A DNA stretch of 13,062 nucleotides. Source: JACKAN01 sp964502735. Lineage in GTDB: Bacteria > Bdellovibrionota > Bdellovibrionia > Bdellovibrionales > UBA1609. The notes beneath the pieces were generated by a model. That model was not told the DNA's origin. It worked only from the letters and a program-made list of their open reading frames with translations, and did not search any database. Both the position numbers and the translations under genes were made by a program. This document shows positions 6,520 through 13,062 of the stretch, piece after piece. The stretch covers positions 1 through 13,062 of the forward strand of contig CAZCYD010000065.1 of the NCBI GenBank assembly GCA_964502735.1, in the 5' to 3' direction. Every line of letters starts with the position of its first letter. Within the stretch, counting starts at the first letter, position 1.

Positions 6520-7686
6520 TTGCCCCAAAAAAATGAAAAAAACAAAACAGCATTTAAAGAATGGTTGAACGTTAAAGCAGCTCAACAAATTGCAAAGGCC
6601 TTAGTAAGAGCTTATCCTGGTTTTGAATCAGATATATTTTTAAAAAACATCAATACTGCACTATCTCCTTTAGAGTTAAAAGCTAGAATGCAATTGCTAA
6701 AAGATAGGATGACTCCTCTTTTGCCTAGTGATCCAAAAAAATCTTTACCGATATTGATTGAAGCCTTAAGCCAGAATGAATCTGATCAAGAAGGGTTGCG
6801 AGGTTTTTTGGTTTGGCCGCTTACGCATTATGTGGCCGAAGAGTGCTTAAATAATCATAAAATGGCCATGTCAGCCTTGTATAAAATGACTCAGGTTTTT
6901 ACTAGTGAATTTGCTGTACGCCCTTTTTTACTCGCTCACGAAGAAGAAACACTAAAGCAACTCAATATTTGGTGTGAGGACGACAACGAGCATGTCCGAC
7001 GTTGGACAAGTGAGGGGACCCGTCCGCTTCTTCCATGGGGAGTCAAAATAAAGAGTTTTGTAGAAAACCCCAATAAATCATGGTCAATCTTAGAACGTTT
7101 AAAAGATGACCCTTCCTCTTATGTGCAAAAATCTGTGGCTAATCATATAAATGATCACTCTAAGAGTCATATTGAATGGGTACTTAATAAAATGAAGGAA
7201 TGGAAGACAAATATTCCCATTGAAGGCTCTCGTAGGGAATGGATAATTCGCCATGGTACAAGGACTTTGGTAAAAAAAGGAAACCCCAAAGCGCTCTTAC
7301 TCCATGGAATAAGGCAGAGTCGAAATGTGCTGATTCACGATTATCGAATCGTGACCAAAAAAATTCAATTGGGTGAAGACTTGCGGGTTTGTGTGACGTT
7401 AGAAAATAAAGGAGCTTCTTGCCAAGAAGTTTTAGTCGACCATCAGCTACATTTTTTAAAATCAAATGGTAAACACAACGTTAAAGTGTTTAAGGGTAAA
7501 CGAGTTACTCTTAAGGGCGGAGAAATATTAAAACAAAAATTTTCTATACCAATTAAATTTGTAACTACACGACGCTATTATTCAGGCAAACAAATGTGGT
7601 CGCCACTTGTTAATGGCAATGACAGACCTGCGCTTATCTTTAATCTTATGGTTCCCCATCACCTTAGAGTTTCACATGGTAGGTGA
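6520..7686 (+). CDS. alkC: AlkC-type DNA glycosylase with C-terminal Ig-like domain
   Basis: Predicted alkylpurine DNA glycosylase of the AlkC/AlkD HEAT-like repeat superfamily, which excises methylated bases such as 3-methyladenine in base excision repair. Residues 1-260 are helical repeats with AlkC landmarks: SEFAVRPFL at 129-137, HVRRWTSEGTRPLLPWG at 158-174, a SYVQKSVANHINDHSK repeat and REWIIRHGTRTL. From about 270 to the end is a beta-rich segment containing VDHQLHF, KVFKGK and TRRYYSG, matching the Ig-like domain of the AlkC-alpha subgroup. The TTG at 6520 is preferred because GAGG lies seven bases upstream and the resulting N-terminus fits the family. An in-frame GTG at 6490 has no ribosome site. 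The total is 388 residues. It seems to stand alone, directly downstream of the palindrome. I have not assigned individual catalytic residues. Confidence 0.88.
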   Translation: MPQKNEKNKTAFKEWLNVKAAQQIAKALVRAYPGFESDIFLKNINTALSPLELKARMQLLKDRMTPLLPSDPKKSLPILIEALSQNESDQEGLRGFLVWPLTHYVAEECLNNHKMAMSALYKMTQVFTSEFAVRPFLLAHEEETLKQLNIWCEDDNEHVRRWTSEGTRPLLPWGVKIKSFVENPNKSWSILERLKDDPSSYVQKSVANHINDHSKSHIEWVLNKMKEWKTNIPIEGSRREWIIRHGTRTLVKKGNPKALLLHGIRQSRNVLIHDYRIVTKKIQLGEDLRVCVTLENKGASCQEVLVDHQLHFLKSNGKHNVKVFKGKRVTLKGGEILKQKFSIPIKFVTTRRYYSGKQMWSPLVNGNDRPALIFNLMVPHHLRVSHGR

Positions 7687-7716
7687 TTTTTTGGAGTATA
7701 ATTATAATTTATAAAA

Positions 7717-7740
7717 ATCCAAATCTGTGTGGATTTGGAT
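7717..7740 (-). terminator. Rho-independent terminator of the fatty-acid-hydroxylase-like gene
   Basis: ATCCAAATC (7717-7725) and GATTTGGAT (7732-7740) form a 9-bp stem with a 6-base loop. Read on the minus strand, the stem is followed by TTTTTAT. It starts eight bases after the stop codon of the leftward gene. On the plus strand the stem is followed by A residues, so it is unlikely to end alkC transcription by the same mechanism. Confidence 0.7.
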
Positions 7741-7747
7741 AAAACTT

Positions 7748-8587
7748 CTAATTTCTCTGTAAGGTGCTGTTTTTTTCTGTTTTTGTGAAGGGCATTTTGA
7801 GAAGATTTAAAATATATGTGGCTTCGCTTTCATTTTGGACGTATTTAAGGCCGATATTCATATTTTTTTGTCCCAATTGAGGTTCAGCAACATAAGTGCC
7901 CAAAAGCCTATCCCACCAAGTGAGATTAAAGCCAAAATTACTGTTGATCTCTTTATTTTCAGTGGAGTGATGTATACGATGCATATCTGGAGTTACGATT
8001 ATCCACCGTAATGATTTGTCAATGAAGTTTGGTATTTTAACATTAGAATGATTAAACATTGAGCAAGCGTTAAGAATTATTTCAAATAAAAATATGGCTA
8101 ACAATGGGGGCCCCACGGTAACAACAAGAGCATACTTTATAAACATGGATGCAACGATTTCAATGGTGTGAAATCTAAGCCCGGAAGTTACATCCAAATC
8201 CAAGTCGGCGTGATGAACTTGGTGGAGCTTCCATAGGACTGGAATTTTATGAAAAAATACGTGCTGAAGATATATAAAAAAATCAAATATCACAAAAGCC
8301 AAAATAACTTCTATATAGTTAGGAAGCTTGACAGAGTTTAATATCCCAATGTTTTGACTTTGACAGTAGAAAGCCAAACTCACCAGAGTTACAGGAAGAA
8401 AAAATCTGACTATCATAGTGTTTAAAGCAACTAGTGAGAGATTGTTTATCCATCTTTTAATTTGTGGGACTTTTCTTTGTCTGCGGGGGTAGAAGTGCTC
8501 CAATAGACCCATTATAAAAAGAACTGAAACAAATACGATGAGACTAAGGTAATGAGCTTTAGTTAGAATTAAATCATCCACGATCAA
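7748..8587 (-). CDS. Fatty acid hydroxylase / sterol desaturase family membrane protein
   Basis: Integral membrane di-iron enzyme of the fatty acid hydroxylase superfamily, which uses oxygen to hydroxylate or desaturate a lipid substrate. The 279 residues include hydrophobic segments at about 14-29, 50-74 and 93-107 plus a hydrophobic stretch at 144-178. All three histidine clusters are present: HVFFH at 109-113, HQVHH at 122-126 and HRIHH at 203-207. H140 and NH at 179-180 are further expected ligand-region residues. The substrate cannot be told from sequence; carotenoid, sterol-like or fatty-acid chains are all possible. The start is uncertain: TTG at 8587 and GTG at 8581 both lack a clear ribosome site. 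The gene has its own terminator and is divergent from mltA, so it appears monocistronic. Confidence 0.9.
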   Translation of the reverse strand: MIVDDLILTKAHYLSLIVFVSVLFIMGLLEHFYPRRQRKVPQIKRWINNLSLVALNTMIVRFFLPVTLVSLAFYCQSQNIGILNSVKLPNYIEVILAFVIFDFFIYLQHVFFHKIPVLWKLHQVHHADLDLDVTSGLRFHTIEIVASMFIKYALVVTVGPPLLAIFLFEIILNACSMFNHSNVKIPNFIDKSLRWIIVTPDMHRIHHSTENKEINSNFGFNLTWWDRLLGTYVAEPQLGQKNMNIGLKYVQNESEATYILNLLKMPFTKTEKNSTLQRN

Positions 8588-8764
8588 AGACTACATGGAA
8601 ACCACAAGTCACACAAAAAAAGAGTTAGATGGTGTACAAAATTATCATAATTCCAAACAGATGTAACGCGGCGAAATATTAATATAAGTTTTTGTTAGGA
8701 AATTCTTAGATTTTTTTTGTACACTTGACACTATCAATTCAAGACTAACTAGGGAGGGGAAGTT
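8588..8764. promoter_or_regulatory. Divergent control region with a 10-bp inverted repeat
   Basis: GTGTACAAAA at 8632-8641 and its exact complement TTTTGTACAC at 8715-8724 are 73 bases apart, one on each side of an AT-rich core. Each contains the hexamer TGTACA, itself a palindrome. The placement between divergent promoters suggests paired sites for one regulator. A TTGACA at 8725-8730 has no usable -10 before the mltA ribosome site. Confidence 0.45.
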
Positions 8765-10039
8765 TTGTCTAAACATGTTTATATATGGTGTCTATTATTC
8801 ACTAGTTTATTAATTGCGAAGACTTGGGCTGACGATAGAATAGAAAGTGAACTAGTGGGTGTAGACGGTAATAGTCCCTTAGAAAAAAAGTTTGAATATG
8901 ATGTGGGACTCATGCTGGGATCGTATAAAGGTGCACCCCAAGGTTCAATTCAGAAAGTTTTCAAAACTCCAACAGTCAAGGTAGAAGTTTCAGACTGGCC
9001 TGAGTTTGATGATGACTTAGACTTTGATGGAATGAATAAGGCCCTTGAACGACAAATTCGCCGCTATAAACAAAGGAGATTAGCCGGACTGGGTATTGAG
9101 TTAGGGGGTAAGGTCTATCCAGTGCAAAAGGTTTTAGACTCACTGATACTGTTTCGGAGTTTGACATCAACGTATAGAAAGTGTCTGTCAAATAAACGGG
9201 CCAAAGCCGTCTGTAAAGCAGACTTTGAAAATAATTTAAAAAGTAAATTTCTAGTATTTGCTCCTCAGCTTCAGGCCGATGATATTGGTTATGGAGAGGA
9301 AGAGTTTGCTCGCTTTACGGCTTATTATACTCCGCTCATAGATGGTTCTTTCGTTCAATCTAAAAAGTATCCACATGCGATTTATAAAAAACCTTCGGAG
9401 TCCTTAAGGCGATCAACAAGAGTTGAGATTGATTTTGATAAGGTTCTTGCTAGAAAAGGTTATGAATTGTTTTACACAAAAGACCTCTTTGAACTCTACT
9501 TGCTTCACGTTCAAGGTGGTGGAAAGGTCAGAGTTCAGAATCAAGAAAAATGGGAGGAGTATTATATATCCTATTCAGCCACTAATAACCAAAGGTGGGA
9601 TTTTATTAGTCTTTACATGAGGGAACAAGGGTATATTTCGGATTTGAGTATAGAATCTCAAAGAGACTTTCTTATAGCTAATCCCGATAAACAAAGGGAA
9701 ATTTATGAATACTGTCCGAGTTATGTGTATTTTAAAATATCTCAGACGCCACCGGAGGGAAGTGACCTCGTTCCATTGACTGATGGAAGATCCATTGCAA
9801 CTGACCACAACCATTATGGCTTTAAGGGAATGTTGAGTTTTGTCCAAGCTAAGAGACCCAAGTCATCAAGTGATCGACAAATGAAAGACTTTTCTCGATT
9901 TTTTCTTGATCAGGATACGGGGGGTGCCATCAGAGGCCGGGCCCGTGTAGATATTTACCATGGAGAGGGAGAATACGCGGAACATGCAGCCTATAATACA
10001 GATGTTAGAGGAAAACTCTTTTTTCTAATAATGAAATAA
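8765..10039 (+). CDS. mltA: MltA-type membrane-bound lytic murein transglycosylase
   Basis: Cleaves the MurNAc-GlcNAc bond of peptidoglycan to give 1,6-anhydro-muropeptides; acts in the periplasm. It starts at TTG 8765 behind a strong AGGGAGGGGA at 8751-8760. Residues 1-22 form a signal peptide with likely cleavage after TWA; there is no lipobox Cys, unlike E. coli MltA, so the protein is soluble periplasmic or secreted. The MltA domain shows ARFTAYYTPLIDGSF near residue 180, LLHVQGGGKV and YVYF. The C-terminal 3D domain carries RSIATD at 342-347 and QDTGGAIRGRARVDIYHGEG from 383. Asp384 in QDTGG corresponds to the catalytic Asp of the family. The 160-residue N-terminal extension is acidic then basic and unassigned. 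The length of 424 is somewhat longer than E. coli MltA. No neighbour seems co-transcribed. Confidence 0.95.
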   Translation: MSKHVYIWCLLFTSLLIAKTWADDRIESELVGVDGNSPLEKKFEYDVGLMLGSYKGAPQGSIQKVFKTPTVKVEVSDWPEFDDDLDFDGMNKALERQIRRYKQRRLAGLGIELGGKVYPVQKVLDSLILFRSLTSTYRKCLSNKRAKAVCKADFENNLKSKFLVFAPQLQADDIGYGEEEFARFTAYYTPLIDGSFVQSKKYPHAIYKKPSESLRRSTRVEIDFDKVLARKGYELFYTKDLFELYLLHVQGGGKVRVQNQEKWEEYYISYSATNNQRWDFISLYMREQGYISDLSIESQRDFLIANPDKQREIYEYCPSYVYFKISQTPPEGSDLVPLTDGRSIATDHNHYGFKGMLSFVQAKRPKSSSDRQMKDFSRFFLDQDTGGAIRGRARVDIYHGEGEYAEHAAYNTDVRGKLFFLIMK

Positions 10040-10080
10040 CTAAGATTTGTCATCGTGGAGTTTGGGATCTTAGATAAGAT
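10040..10080. repeat. Overlapping inverted repeats after mltA
   Basis: CTAAGAT at 10040-10046, immediately after the stop codon, pairs with ATCTTAG at 10067-10073. The right arm also forms ATCTTA-GA-TAAGAT at 10067-10080. It lies in the short gap between convergent mltA and the acetyltransferase. Without a T run it is only a weak terminator candidate. Confidence 0.3.
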
Positions 10081-10095
10081 AGGAAGCTCTAGTGG

Positions 10096-10620
10096 TTACA
10101 ATTTTTTTCCTAAAAATAGTAAGGACCAATTTTTAAATGGCTTCTGAGCAACAATTTGAAAATCAAGTTTTAAATAGAATTTAATATTTTCTTGTCCTGC
10201 ACTAGAAACAACATGGACCCCCTTTATTCCTTTTAATTGAAGCTCTTTCTCAAAATTATGAATAAGTAACCGTCCAATCCCTTGACCTTGTGTATGAGTA
10301 GCAATGTTAATATGGAAATGTGCGGGATAATTTTCAAAAAAATCTCTAAAAAGGTTAAAGCTCGAAATTTTTTCGTACATGATTGGTTCTGCATCTAAAC
10401 TAGATGAACATCCAGCTAAATATCCAACTAATTTATTTTCTTCAGACTTTGCAATCCAAAAGTCTTGATTCCAATATTCAATATATGGACTCATCCATTT
10501 ATCAAAAAAATTTTGCCTTTCAGATTCTGAGGGAAAATTTTTGATAGTTGAATTGTGGAAAAATAAATCAGAAATTTGCGGAAGAAAATCAGAATTATAT
10601 TTTACCAATTGGTTTTGCAT
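10096..10620 (-). CDS. GNAT-family N-acetyltransferase
   Basis: Predicted acetyl-CoA-dependent acetyltransferase of 174 residues, the usual single-domain GNAT size. Motif A is QGQGIG at 111-116, following the strand YPAHFHINI at 98-106. The segment ENIKFYLKLDFQIV near residues 146-159 matches motif B. The YPAHFHI strand and the later KGVHVV segment resemble GNATs whose fold is also found at the C-terminus of some O-GlcNAcases, but the substrate is unknown. The ATG at 10620 has GAGGA ten bases upstream. The gene is more AT-rich than its neighbours (about 28 percent GC in two 60-base samples I counted, against about 52 percent in one sample of gcvT), which hints at recent acquisition. It is divergent from the ATPase gene and convergent with mltA. 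Confidence 0.9.
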   Translation of the reverse strand: MQNQLVKYNSDFLPQISDLFFHNSTIKNFPSESERQNFFDKWMSPYIEYWNQDFWIAKSEENKLVGYLAGCSSSLDAEPIMYEKISSFNLFRDFFENYPAHFHINIATHTQGQGIGRLLIHNFEKELQLKGIKGVHVVSSAGQENIKFYLKLDFQIVAQKPFKNWSLLFLGKKL

Positions 10621-10647
10621 ATTTTTATATTCCTCGGACTTAAGGCT

Positions 10648-10676
10648 ATTAAATCAGAATTATTGAAACTAGTGAA
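10648..10676 (-). promoter_or_regulatory. Promoter for the GNAT gene
   Basis: On the minus strand: TTCACT (10676-10671), a 17-base spacer, then TTTAAT (10653-10648), 4 of 6 and 5 of 6 to consensus. TG one base before the -10 makes it an extended -10 type. Start of transcription would be near 10641, about 20 bases before the ATG. Confidence 0.45.
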
Positions 10677-10680
10677 GACC

Positions 10681-10706
10681 AGAAAGTGCACATAGTAGGA
10701 CTTTCT
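10681..10706 (+). promoter_or_regulatory. Hairpin over the ribosome-site region of the GspE-like ATPase gene
   Basis: AGAAAGT (10681-10687) and ACTTTCT (10700-10706) form a 7-bp stem with a 12-base loop just before ATG 10715. The only AGGA upstream of that ATG (10697-10700) lies in the loop and the first stem base. It may limit translation from 10715 or simply mark that 10742 is the true start. Confidence 0.3.
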
Positions 10707-10714
10707 ATTTAAAA

Positions 10715-11995
10715 ATGGTTAAAAGAATCCGAAGAGTTATTATGTCAATTCAACCCATTAAAAAACCACCATTTTCGGCAAATCAAGATGGAAAGGCACC
10801 ACAGGTTGTTGAGTTTATTTTGAAGTCGGCTTTGCAACTAAATGCCAGCGATATTCACATTGGCAAAAATAATACGGGAAGTCCAAATGAGCCCTATCTT
10901 TTACGTTTTAGAGTGAATGGCAAACTGCAAAAAGCTAACAGTGTAATTCTTAACGATTGTTACACGGAAGTCATTGCAAGAATTAAAGTGTTGTCAAAGA
11001 TGGACATTACTTCTACAGAATCTCAAAACGGAGTATTTTCATTAGTCAGTGGAATGGAAAAAATTAACTACCGAGTTAACACAACACCGGGAACAAACTC
11101 AACTGAAGAAGTTTGCATACGGCTACAGAGAGAAAAGGGAAAAGATATTGAACTAGATGATATGGTAATGACCGCCAATATGAGAAATCAATTGGAGCAA
11201 CTCATTCACCAACAGTCGGGTATGTTTATAATGAATGGACCGGCTGGACAAGGAAAGACGACGACAATATACGCAATTCTTAGAAAAATTGCGGGTCCCG
11301 ATAGGAAAATTGTTACTGCAGAGGACCCTGTTGAGAGAGAGCTTCCTTATGTTACTCATAACCAGATCAGTTCATCAACTTCATTTGCAGATTTAAGTCG
11401 CAGTTTTATGAGGCAAGATGCAGAAGTCATATTTTTAGGTGAAATTAGAGATGAGGAGTCTGCTTTGGCGGCCACTCAACTGGCTCAAACTGGACATTTA
11501 GTAGTTTCAACGCTCCACACTCGTGACTCTTTAGGTGTCATTGGACGCTTAGGAGGTTTAGGAGTAGATAATTTTACGATTGCTTCAACGCTGATTGGTT
11601 CATTGGCACAACGACTTGTTCCCGCCTTATGTCCGCATTGCAAGGTGCCCGCAGAACTAGATGCTTCAACAACAGAAAGCTTAGATGAAATTTTATCTAT
11701 TCCTCAAGGCACTGTGATTTTTGAGAAGGGGCCGGGCTGTGAACATTGCAACAAATATATAGGAAAAAATTTACTTTCCTCTGGGGTTATAGGAGGTATT
11801 CCTATATTTGAGTTATTTGTTGTCGATGATGAAATTTCAGACCTAATAAACGAAAGAAAATCAAGATCCGAAATCCTTTCTGTAGCCACCAACAAGGGAA
11901 TGTTAACTCTCCCTCAAGAAGCCTTACTCAGGGTGTATCAAGGTTTAGTAGATTTAAATTCAGTTAAGAATATTGTGATAAAGCCAAGTTATTGA
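10715..11995 (+). CDS. GspE/PilB-like secretion ATPase lacking the N1 domain
   Basis: Hexameric motor ATPase of the type II secretion / type IV pilus family. Residues 29-165 are the N2-like domain (SALQLNASDIHIG is typical). The C-terminal ATPase domain has Walker A GPAGQGKTTT at 175-184 (Lys181), with Ala and Gln where most members have Thr and Ser; the Asp box AEDPVE at 202-207; Walker B FLGEIRDEE at 240-248; and the His box GHLVVSTLHT at 260-269. A CPHC (306-309) and CEHC (342-345) pair forms the zinc-binding tetracysteine motif of GspE and PilB, absent from PilT. At 426 residues it lacks the N-terminal MshEN-type domain that docks to the inner-membrane platform. The start may instead be ATG 10742, which has GAAGAG five bases upstream. 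It is first in an operon with moxR (12-base gap). No pilin, platform or secretin gene is in the window. Confidence 0.93.
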   Translation: MVKRIRRVIMSIQPIKKPPFSANQDGKAPQVVEFILKSALQLNASDIHIGKNNTGSPNEPYLLRFRVNGKLQKANSVILNDCYTEVIARIKVLSKMDITSTESQNGVFSLVSGMEKINYRVNTTPGTNSTEEVCIRLQREKGKDIELDDMVMTANMRNQLEQLIHQQSGMFIMNGPAGQGKTTTIYAILRKIAGPDRKIVTAEDPVERELPYVTHNQISSSTSFADLSRSFMRQDAEVIFLGEIRDEESALAATQLAQTGHLVVSTLHTRDSLGVIGRLGGLGVDNFTIASTLIGSLAQRLVPALCPHCKVPAELDASTTESLDEILSIPQGTVIFEKGPGCEHCNKYIGKNLLSSGVIGGIPIFELFVVDDEISDLINERKSRSEILSVATNKGMLTLPQEALLRVYQGLVDLNSVKNIVIKPSY

Positions 11996-12007
11996 TTTGG
12001 AGAAAAA

Positions 12008-12964
12008 ATGTCAGAGACGGCTAATGTATTAGATTTGAGTATTGAGAGTGAAAGCCAAAACTTTCAAAGAATTCAAGAATTAATAACTTGTGCAAACCAA
12101 GTCATAGTTGATAAAGAAAATGTTATTAAGTTATCTATAACTTGTTTGCTTGCGAATGGACACCTATTAATAGAGGACCGACCAGGAGTTGGGAAGACGA
12201 GTCTCGTCAAAGTTTTATCCACGCTTTTTGGTCTACACAATCAACGGATACAGTTTACAAATGATATGCTACCAGCGGACATATTGGGAACTTCAGTTTT
12301 TAATCAAGAGTTACAAAAGTTTGAGTTCCACAAGGGGCCAATTTTTGCCAATTTTGTTTTGGCTGATGAAATTAATCGTGCCACTCCTAAAACGCAGAGT
12401 GCCTGTTTGCAGGCTATGGAGGAACATCAAGTTCACATTGATGGACGCACATACTCTCTGCCAACACCATTTTTTTTGATTGCAACACAGAATCCTCAAG
12501 ATAATGTGGGGACCTTTGCGCTGCCAGAATCACAAATGGATCGTTTTTTGATGAGAATTCAGATGGGGTTTCCAAGTCGAGAAGCCGAAAGAGAACTCAT
12601 TGTTGGCAGAGATAGATCTGATTGGATTAAAGAACTTCCACAACTTTTTGACTCAGATAAACTATTGCGAATAATGTCTAGTGTTCAAAAGGTGTTTCTG
12701 TCAGAAGTGATACTCGATTATTTACAAGATTTGGTGCAGAAGAGTCGAGTGTTGTCCTCAGGCCTATCCCCAAGGGCCACTCTTGATCTTAGTAGAGCCG
12801 CAAAGGCCTGGGCCTATTTGGAGGGTAGAAGCTTTGTAATTCCTGAAGACGTTCAAGCTGTGGCTATTGCTGCTATGAACCATCGTATAACCTCAGAAGA
12901 CTCAAGTTCTCAAAGTGGTTATGATTTAGCTAGAGAAATCGTAAAATCTGTAGCTGTGCCATGA
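12008..12964 (+). CDS. MoxR-family AAA+ ATPase
   Basis: Chaperone-like AAA+ ATPase of 318 residues, typical for MoxR proteins, which help mature or activate partner complexes, often with von Willebrand-A or DUF58 proteins encoded next door. Walker A is RPGVGKTS at 58-65 (Lys63), Walker B is LADEINRA at 118-125 (Asp120, Glu121), and sensor 1 is ATQNPQDNVGTFALPESQMD in the middle of the protein. The C-terminal lid contains SPRATLDLSRAAKAWA. The ATG at 12008 has GGAG five bases upstream. The gene follows the GspE-like ATPase by 12 bases and overlaps the next gene by four bases (ATGA), so all three are probably one operon. Substrate and partner are inferred only from this context. Confidence 0.95.
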   Translation: MSETANVLDLSIESESQNFQRIQELITCANQVIVDKENVIKLSITCLLANGHLLIEDRPGVGKTSLVKVLSTLFGLHNQRIQFTNDMLPADILGTSVFNQELQKFEFHKGPIFANFVLADEINRATPKTQSACLQAMEEHQVHIDGRTYSLPTPFFLIATQNPQDNVGTFALPESQMDRFLMRIQMGFPSREAERELIVGRDRSDWIKELPQLFDSDKLLRIMSSVQKVFLSEVILDYLQDLVQKSRVLSSGLSPRATLDLSRAAKAWAYLEGRSFVIPEDVQAVAIAAMNHRITSEDSSSQSGYDLAREIVKSVAVP

Positions 12965-13062
12965 AAGAAAGAATTTACCTAATACCAACTCGATACGGAT
13001 GGATGTATGGTTTAGGAGTTTTTATAACTGTATTAGCGGGAGTTATCTACTCAAATAATTTG
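12961..13062 (+). CDS. DUF58-family protein, N-terminal fragment (cut by window edge)
   Basis: Only the first 34 codons are present. The ATG at 12961 overlaps the moxR TGA in an ATGA junction. The visible peptide starts MKERIYLIPTRYGWMYG, followed by a hydrophobic segment and ending YSNNL. This closely matches the N-terminus of DUF58 proteins: IYxxPTxxG, then a transmembrane helix, then Y-x-N-N-L. DUF58 genes commonly follow moxR. The rest of the gene lies outside the window, so the identification rests on the N-terminal pattern plus gene order. Confidence 0.75.
   Translation, partial: MKERIYLIPTRYGWMYGLGVFITVLAGVIYSNNL

Noticed and set aside
8725..8730. TTGACA as -35 for mltA
   Set aside because: Its -10 would fall on the ribosome binding site, leaving no leader.

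Overview
The window is an ordinary-looking chromosomal segment of a Gram-negative bacterium with moderate-to-low GC content. It has two lipoproteins with clear lipoboxes, a secreted MltA murein hydrolase and a GspE/PilB-like secretion ATPase. The overall character (many secreted or cell-wall genes, frequent GTG and TTG starts, short divergent gaps) would suit a Bdellovibrionota-like bacterium. That placement is an inference from gene style, not from a marker gene. No transposase, phage, CRISPR or plasmid gene is visible.

Layout. (1) folD (one-carbon metabolism) runs rightward and meets, stop codon on stop codon, a leftward gene for a large lipoprotein. The C-terminal part of that lipoprotein resembles a highly diverged SLT-type lytic transglycosylase. 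(2) A divergent control region of about 285 bp holds stacked inverted repeats and a good sigma70-type promoter. It drives gcvT-gcvH, the T and H proteins of the glycine cleavage system, which are translationally coupled; gcvP is not here. A complete tRNA-Leu(UAG) with encoded CCA follows. (3) After about 285 bp without a gene comes an orphan lipoprotein with a proline-rich linker and a cysteine-containing C-terminal domain. (4) Between that lipoprotein and an AlkC-type DNA glycosylase lie a 13-bp-arm inverted repeat and a perfect 42-bp palindrome, the most striking non-coding signal in the window. (5) A leftward fatty-acid-hydroxylase/sterol-desaturase family membrane enzyme has its own terminator. 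It diverges from a rightward MltA lytic transglycosylase across a gap carrying a 10-bp inverted repeat. (6) A leftward, AT-rich GNAT acetyltransferase diverges from a rightward operon: a GspE/PilB-like ATPase lacking the usual N-terminal domain, a MoxR AAA+ ATPase, and the first 34 codons of a DUF58-type protein cut by the window edge.

How they fit. folD and gcvTH both handle tetrahydrofolate-bound one-carbon units, but they are separated by the lipoprotein and are not one operon. The SLT-like lipoprotein and MltA both point to remodelling of peptidoglycan. The right-hand operon couples a secretion-type motor ATPase to a MoxR/DUF58 pair, an association I do not recognise as standard and one of the better candidates for follow-up. 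I found no convincing complete new system. The strongest novel leads are the palindrome cluster upstream of alkC, the diverged SLT lipoprotein, and the ATPase-MoxR-DUF58 operon.
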